Below the pieces are notes generated by a model that was not told where the DNA came from, made no database searches, and saw only the letters and a program-made list of their open reading frames with translations. 64,000 nucleotides of DNA, taken from the NCBI GenBank assembly GCA_934045905.1, contig OW203762.1:22910345-22974344 (forward strand). The letters run 5' to 3'. Below, piece by piece: positions 57,740 through 64,000 of this stretch (position 1 is the stretch's first letter; each line of letters begins with the position of its first letter). The DNA comes from Leuctra nigra (taxonomy: Eukaryota; Arthropoda; Insecta; Plecoptera; Leuctridae). Position numbers and translations under genes: made by a program.

Positions 57740-57900
57740 CCCTGACCACGTGACACGACAACTGCGTCAAGTGGCATGTGCAACGACGTGTCACGTCACA
57801 TTATGACGAAGCGAGAGATAATTGCGTTAAACATGAGGTACTGCAGGGGAAATAGTGGACAGTGCAAACAATTAGCGCGTTTATTAGCGCTGACAATCGG
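57740..57900. promoter_or_regulatory. Candidate regulatory island with E-box/CRE-like inverted pair
   Basis: CACGTGACACG (57747-57757) and its near-complement CGTGTCACGTC (57787-57797) face each other about 40 bp apart. AATTAGCGCG, TTATTAGCGC and ATAATTGCG follow. The composition is clearly richer than the flanks. This is a motif-based inference. Confidence 0.3.
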
Positions 57901-57959
57901 GTGGACCAAGCGTGAATTTCACTCAAATTCACGAGCGACGTTACGGGTGTGAGTGCTAC

Positions 57960-58399
57960 ACGTTTTTAGTATTGACAAATGTCACCGATTTTATATTACT
58001 GACTGTCAAGACTCGTGAGACTAATAATGAACATGATAATTTAATCAATTTTGTTTTGTCATATTCTTTCAATTACAAAAACAAGTTTTGATTAGTTCGT
58101 TTTGTGGGTAAATGGCAGGTGACGGAAGGAGAATGTGTTTGGTTTTTCAGAACAACGATAAAGAAATATGTGGTTTTATTAATTTTCTGATTTTTTATAC
58201 CTGCTAATTGTATTAAATAGGTTCAATACCACCATTTCCATAATCCACCCAAGTTAATACTAAAATAATTAACGCATTAAAAGTCAGGTTAACTCTAAAT
58301 AACATCCAAATATCACATTTATAAGGATCATAAACGTCCATTAAACATATCCTACATCTGACACCAAATGTAAAATTCACTTAAGTTGCATATTGCTTA
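57960..58399. other. AT-rich spacer
   Basis: No open frame, repeat partner or motif cluster was recognised. Confidence 0.5.
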
Positions 58400-58538
58400 G
58401 TCTTAGTCTTTCAATAGTCTGCTTAACCAGTAATTAAGATTTAAACGATTATTCGAGTATTGCCATTGGTTGTTGCCATGACAATACAGTCCTAATCAAC
58501 CGTTTAACAGTTAGCAGAGTATTGAAAGATTGGCCCTT
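58400..58538. mobile_element. MITE of the 'GTTTTTCAAT' family, well-preserved copy
   Basis: The left end TTAGTCTTTCAATAGTCTGC and the complement of the right end AAGGGCCAATCTTTCAATAC pair. The core TGCCATTGGTTGTTGCCATG and ACAATACAGTCC define the family. Confidence 0.72.
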
Positions 58539-58839
58539 AGTGCTTCAAGTGTTTAGACACTCTGTTAAAAAGTATTTATCAGTGTTGGTCTGAAGTGGGA
58601 GAAAGGCCACATAGCAGATATTTTCTAATATAGAGTGTGATTTAAGTTAAATTTTAATGATGGACTTTCAATTCTTCATCGATTTATTATAGTATGTTTG
58701 AAGAAGAAGAAAGGAAAGTGGTAATTTAGGTACATAATATAGATAAAGATTTACTGTTAGGGAGAACAAATTGACTATCAATTCCTCATTGCTTTGTGAG
58801 TGTTATTCCAAATCACAACTCACCTTCGCACCACAGCGT

Positions 58840-59180
58840 GTGATTGGCCACGTGATGTGTCACGTGATCACGACAGTCGTGGCGGGTTTAATAAGTGTTC
58901 CCGACGGTGCGGTTGAGCCACCGTAGCTGCTTTGTCACCGACGGAAAGTATTTAGAAGTAGTTAACCAATTCCCATCGCGATGATTCCCCAATCTTGTTC
59001 GTACTCTTCGTCGTACAAGTTTAGCGTCTAGTCCCCCCTCGTCGGCGTCGTCGGCGTGGCTCTGGTGGCTAATCCAGCGTCGGTTTCACGACGTCACGTG
59101 CGATCATTCGACGCCGGCCGTGTGGCGACGGCGGCGGCGGCGACGGACGGTGATCTCCGGCGCATCAGCATACTTCGGCG
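58840..59180. promoter_or_regulatory. CpG-rich promoter-like region with paired E-boxes
   Basis: GATTGGCCACGTGATGTGTC and a second CACGTGATCAC place two CACGTGAT words 12 bp apart (58849 and 58861) beside an inverted CCAAT box (ATTGG). CpG-rich sequence follows, with GACGGTGC...CACCGTAG as a short inverted pair, GTCGGCGTCGTCGGCG, and a (CGG)n-like run at about 59126-59146. This is the most CpG-dense part of the window. A 16-codon frame starts at ATG 58981. It could be the promoter of a gene outside or downstream; direction is undetermined. Confidence 0.35.
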
Positions 59181-59689
59181 TCGCTAGGATTGTTTCCTGG
59201 CGGCGTTAGAATGTCGCTTTTCAAATGCTTCAAATGCTTCGTTTAGATTTATCAACGCAAGTATTACAATAGAATACTGGATTCCGTCCATAACATAATT
59301 TGCGGTGCTTTTAACTGATATCAGAAAATGTTTACTTGCGAACGCAACATTTTGCGAACGTTGTACAGTTCTAAAACAGAGATGAGAATACCTTTTTGTA
59401 ACATATTTACATGTCTAATATTCAGTATATTTCATTATTTTTGAAAATTGAGTCACACTCATCATCAATATAATTGATAACTTCTCTTATAGCCTCTGAG
59501 CATCAATATTTCGTGTAAGAAAATAACGCAATATATTCGATTTTTTTAAAAAATCTGCCGTTTAAAGTCGCACTGATTTGCAACTTTGATAATGGCGTCG
59601 GATGAATGATTATAATGATATTATTAATGATGCATTATTACTGTTATTACCTGTAGAAGTTTGGAAGGACGAGCTTGTAGATTTTGATT
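59181..59689. other. Spacer
   Basis: No gene or repeat was recognised in this AT-rich stretch, apart from a small TTGCGAACG-type direct repeat near 59335-59360. Confidence 0.4.
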
Positions 59690-59790
59690 GAAGAGAATCT
59701 TCCTCTCGACTGTGGTAAATCACGATAAACCTCAGTCGGGAAGGTCATGAACGGGAATCGAATCCAGAACCTCCAGTATTTTAACAATAA
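59690..59790 (-). mobile_element. tRNA-derived SINE fragment
   Basis: The minus strand shows GGATTCGATTCCCG (B-box-like, near 59753-59766), then TTCATGACCTTCCCGACTGA, GGTTTATCGTGATTTACCAC and AGTCGAGAGG, the SINE body seen at 9668 and 44985. Confidence 0.55.
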
Positions 59791-59993
59791 ACACAATGTT
59801 CGATGAGTCATGGAGGTCTTTGTTGACTCCTGACATCAAGAAACTGCTGCACTGTGCTGTTGGTGTGTAACTGACTCATTTACCTTTATTTATTAGGACT
59901 GTGTGTAATTCTAGTTTGTGGAGGTGAGTCAGGGAACTGGATTGATAGCGGTTCTGATGGAAGGGGGGAAAGTTTGCGAATGTCGTCAGTTGC

Positions 59994-60040
59994 CTGATGA
60001 AAATGGTCGAAGCTTCATTGAAATATAGATTTTAATGTGT
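59994..60040 (+). ncRNA. Hammerhead-core-like motif in a retroelement tail, copy 2
   Basis: CTGATGA (59994-60000), the pairing arms AATG (60002-60005) and CATT (60016-60019), and GAAA (60020-60023) reproduce the order core, stem II, core of a hammerhead ribozyme. The downstream ATATAGATTTTAAT parallels copy 1 at 41334. No stem III or cleavage triplet was identified. Confidence 0.3.
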
Positions 60041-60909
60041 GTTTTAATTTGATTTATAATACCATGTTTCCAAGAGTTTAGTGGTTTTAAATAATACAAA
60101 ACTGTTATAGGATCTCTTATGTGTTGAATGAAGACATTCAAGGTAGGTACTATTTTTTAAATGTATAGAATCTAAAATATGCTCAATTTCTAGAAGTACG
60201 TATTATGTGTTTTAACAGATTTAATGTTTTCAAATGTCCATTTGAACTCCAGTGAATATTAATATTTTTGTTCGTTACACCACGGTTAGGACCGGTGTTA
60301 GGATGGGAGGTAGGTGAGGGAGTTCAAGTGGTAAGAAAAGTGGACTTGACAACTAAAAAGATGTTCAAATAATAAAATGTTGCCATTTTTATTTAGATTC
60401 AGTTCCCCTTCTCTCATGATACAAATAGTACTGTTGCATATCTCTTTCAAATGGGATTGTAATAGTTTATGAAAGTGCAGCTATAAACACGGTGTCAGAA
60501 GGGGAGACAAGCAATTATGCAACGGCTCTGCATGTTCTCTTTTAGAAAGATTAACGTAATAAATTATTAAAATTTAGAAGACTCCAAATTGCGTTACGCC
60601 ACGTATTTTTTTTCTCTCTCTCTCCTCTTCTTAGTTTTCGGTCGGGGAGTCAAGTGAGTTTTGTATTTATGATGGCCGTGCGTGCCAGTGGGTGGGTTGT
60701 CAGTAAAGCTTAGCATTGGACGCCGGCAAGACGTTGCATATATTCGATGTTGGAAATGGGAAAGTTGAGCGGTCGGGTCGTAGATGACTGGAGTTGAAAC
60801 TAACTGAATTTCGGGCCATGGAATTGAGGGCACCCACCGGGGTCGTGAAATCCATCACATCGTCTTTTCATAGCTGCTCTCACACGCCACACCGTGATGC
60901 TGGGAGGAC
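60041..60909. other. Spacer with a dispersed-repeat copy
   Basis: At 60388-60440 is the TTTTTATTTAGATTCAGTTC / CCCTTCTCTCATGATAC repeat (also 17741, 32268, 40514). A T/C-rich tract occurs at 60606-60628. No gene is supported. Confidence 0.4.
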
Positions 60910-60935
60910 GGGGGGGGGGGGGGGGGGGGGGGGGG
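60910..60935 (+). repeat. 26-G homopolymer
   Basis: This is the longest mononucleotide G run of the window, interrupting CpG-rich sequence. The proline frame on the minus strand is its translation. Confidence 0.95.
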
Positions 60936-63900
60936 CTTGACATCTTGCCGACTTACTTCTGACTCCTCGGGAGGAGGGCGTGATAATTTACAAGAGTTCA
61001 GGGGAGGTTTACATTGTTTTTTAGTTTCTTTGTCGTGTAAAAGCGTCAAATAATTCTAAATAGTTTTCAATTATGAATGCCCTTCATATAATACTAGTAC
61101 ATATCCGAATGGTCGTACATGTGACAGACAAGTTTCCGTAAATTTTACTATATTTACTCCAATTATTTTGTATATTTATGTATCTTTTATTTAACATGCG
61201 TCCGGCTATTAATATAGCCAAAAATATATAGTACTATATTTATTTTCAATCATATTTTGAACGGGAATACTTTTTATTTATCACGTTATATTGTATGCAG
61301 AAGACGGTGAAATAAAAATAATTTTATTACATAGGTATTTAAATGAAAAAGTATTTCATTTTTGAGAAGACAAGTTGTGTTTTAAGCACCTCAATTATTT
61401 CATATAAAATTTACTTTCCTACCAAATTAGGCCTCGCGCAGATATCTCAGAGTTTCAGTGCTCTGACGACGCATTGTAAGTGGTACTTCCTTCCTTGTGA
61501 CGTAAGTACCAGCATGAGACTGAAGTACAAAGACCTGTTGGCTGTTGAGAAGGTGTTTAGCGAGACATCAGCGGGGCGATCCTCTGGGAAGTTGTTGAGA
61601 GAGAGCTGGAAACGGAAGTTGCACTTTGCCGGAACCACGTCGGCGAGGCCCCAGGACTCCACTCCATCACTTCGCCGTCGTCGTTGAGGGACTCCGCGGA
61701 ACAACGCTCTTTACCGAGACCTTCTTAGAGGTTGTCGGCGACGCCTGTTCCTGAACAGAGGCTAGAGGGCGTCGGTGACTCTTGTTCAATGTGCCCTTGA
61801 CCTTTACAAGAACCGGGACATTTCTGATCAACAAATTAGCTTTCAGTTACTCCCGCTCCTCATGAAGTAAACTGAAGACGGATCATTATAATTTATTTGC
61901 ATGAAATAAATCAGGATTCGTAACGTGGTAAAAGTATTAGGGTTTATTTTATACGCAAAGATAGAAGAAACTAGAACTGGGGTATTACATCAATTTCTTA
62001 ATATTAAATCTAAAACTAAACTAGCATGTACCTATTCTTGCGGAGAATAAATTTACTCTTCATTTATTTATAAAGGCTTAATGGAAAATAATTTATATTT
62101 TATTAGGTACGTAATATTTGTTTCCGAAAGCATTGATAACTTTAAAGAGAGTGGTGATAACATTTGTAAGAACCGCACCATAATAGAATGGTGATAATAT
62201 TCTATAGAATATTGAAGTTCTTACGAACATTTTTAAGCTCATAAAAATCTTTGAAATCGGCAAAGATATGGAATTTTAGATGTATGTGATTGAGAACGAA
62301 GTCATATTTGCCTTCACTTTCGCAACTTTTATAGAATCGAATGCCTTAAATATCGAATGTACTTTATTATTTGATACCGAACTGTTTAACCAGGATAAAC
62401 ATTTAAGGACAATAGAACCGAGTATTTACATTTTGAAAAATTGCTTTTTCTGTTGAATGAAAAATAAAATATTCTGACCGCTGGTCATTTCATTTGTTGA
62501 CAGTATCGGTCTGCAAGATTTCCCTTGCGATTGATTCGCGTTTTAGCCGCAAGATACAACAAGCTCCCGTGTCATTTTTCAAATACAATATTAATAACCA
62601 CTCTGGTCAATTGTATAAACCGTTCCGCCAAAATCACAATGAAGTTTCATTGAAATTAAATTACAAAATTGAAAAAAGTGCTAGTATATATAAAACTTTG
62701 AAGCGCAATATTCACTTTGAATATTTATAGAGTTTTGTATCGCGTCCGTGCGTGAAAATGCCCCGACGTTGAGGTTGTTTCGGCAGTAAAAGTTTGATTA
62801 AACACTGATTTTAATCAAAATGAGAGCGTGAGATTGCTTCGAGGAGGGAGGAAGAAGGAGGGGTATAAATGGAAGCGAAGTGGAGTATCTTACGGTGAAA
62901 TAAATTGCTCGAGTTCTTCAATAAAAAAAAGCAAAGACAATGGAGTGTTGTCGCTTTTTGACGTGGTAAGGAATTGGCTTTCAGCACAAGATGGCTGCCT
63001 TCATATAAAAACAAGGATTCATTATTCATTTTGTGTGTAACATAGATTCACACTTCCCCTATATTATGCACCACTGCTATTTGTCATAAACTTTCCAATC
63101 CGTCAAAATGCATCTATATATACTTTTGTACTTTTTACTGCATGGTGCATGGAAAAAAACACAATAATTTTATTGTTGACTGAAAACAGCATGCTAATAA
63201 ATTGACCGTATTCATTAATTACCACAATTCTGGAATTTTAAGTCCTAAAACAAGTTAAGGCTCAGAAGTGCAAGTTATTTTCATTAATTTTGGTAGTTGC
63301 TCCTGAATTTAGTATGCGTTTATCAAAAAACAAATAAAACAGACAGCATTTTTCTTTTACAAAAATTATAAATCCTTCACTCGAGTCTTGCACTGACTCA
63401 CTGATTATTCACGAAAGCTGAGAAACAAAAGAACGTCAGGAAGAGAAAAAAAATATTTGCTTGTGGTTGATTACGAGAGCCATTAAGTTGATATCACCCC
63501 CCCTCCTCCTTGGTATGCAGCTTCCAGTAATTGACACAGCCAGCGTCTCGTTGCTCCACAACCACGTCATAACATCCCTGCATTCTGCATTGTTTCTCGA
63601 GGTAGAGGGAGCTCTTCCATTGGCTACAGAGATAAGCAATTTTCTCGGCTCGTGATTGGGGCTTGGCTCCAGGGAATAAAACTCCATCTACAAATGAACA
63701 CCCGTGACAAGCGCTATAATTCGCCGTCCATGTGAAAGAGAGAGAAGGATGATGGGGGGAGTTAAACCGCGGGAAGGAGATAGCCATAGAGACGCTTGTT
63801 TCAGTTCGTTCCTTCTCTCTCTCTTCGTTCTATCCGGTTGTCTCTTTCGGATAGAATCTTAAGACCGCGTTCACATTAGTAGAGCATTATGCTTATTGGA

Positions 63901-64000
63901 TGTGCCGGTGATGTAGTGGATGGAATCTTTGTTAGGATGTGGAAATGCGCCACGTTAAGTTTGATGGCAGCGAAGACAATAGCGCGACCACAACAATTGG
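60936..64000. other. Spacer to window end with complex islands
   Basis: Two stretches are of higher complexity. At 61430-61810 overlapping frames of 114 (+) and 85 (-) codons are unrecognised, with a GTCGGCGAC/GTCGGTGAC near-repeat. The other is 62480-62790. The stretch 63470-63780 is also GC-richer. They may be regulatory DNA or exons beyond my recognition; the rest is AT-rich with nothing visible. Confidence 0.3.

Noticed and set aside
60855..61049. Proline-rich 64-codon minus-strand frame
   Set aside because: It is a translation of the 26-G homopolymer.
61343..61704. Opposed frames of 114 and 85 codons in a GC-richer stretch
   Set aside because: Neither is recognised, and both strands are open only because GC rises.

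Overview
This looks like AT-rich nuclear DNA of an arthropod, most likely an insect. One zinc-finger gene carries insect-style splice signals, there are many small inverted-repeat elements and tRNA-derived SINEs, and almost no other coding potential is visible. A hemipteran such as a planthopper is my guess from general impression only; no single base in the window proves it.

One gene can be supported well. At 25595-28648 (+) a C2H2 zinc-finger protein has an acidic N-terminus, then 13 full copies (plus a partial copy) of a 40-residue unit encoded by 120-bp repeats, then ten C2H2 fingers. Two in-frame TAG codons fall at the same position of the repeat unit (25913 and 26393), so the gene is a polymorphic or decaying locus, a stop-readthrough gene, or is mis-assembled. 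Each repeat carries a SUMO-acceptor consensus (IKSE), and most also carry a SUMO-interaction-like stretch (IGIL followed by acidic residues). A 165-nt intron probably starts 3 nt after the stop codon. A weaker candidate exon lies at 37054-37279 (+).

The rest is non-coding, with many mobile elements. From left to right: a GTATC/GATAC-rich tract (1-512); a 1.3-kb unclassified element with a 0.35-kb foldback (519-1838), repeated in opposite orientation at 20952-22287; SINE copies at 9.7 and 10.9 kb; a 1.8-kb 36-bp minisatellite (11503-13293) whose left edge is split by a hAT-type MITE with an 8-bp target duplication; MITEs at 16.6, 18.5 and 18.8 kb; MITEs and a TTAA-flanked element crowded just upstream of the zinc-finger gene (23.5-25.5 kb); a CTAG-ended repeat at 30.4 kb with an inverted, longer partner at 53.0-53.8 kb; two foldback MITEs of one family at 37.5 and 57.1 kb; and a short non-LTR-type element with a 13-bp target duplication (55677-56122).

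Between these lie AT-rich spacers with several higher-complexity, CpG-containing islands (19.4, 31.2, 39.0, 42.1, 56.2, 57.7, 58.8-59.2 and 62.5 kb). They could be regulatory DNA or unrecognised first exons of neighbouring genes. No rRNA gene, intact tRNA gene, CRISPR array or autonomous transposase or reverse transcriptase gene was found.
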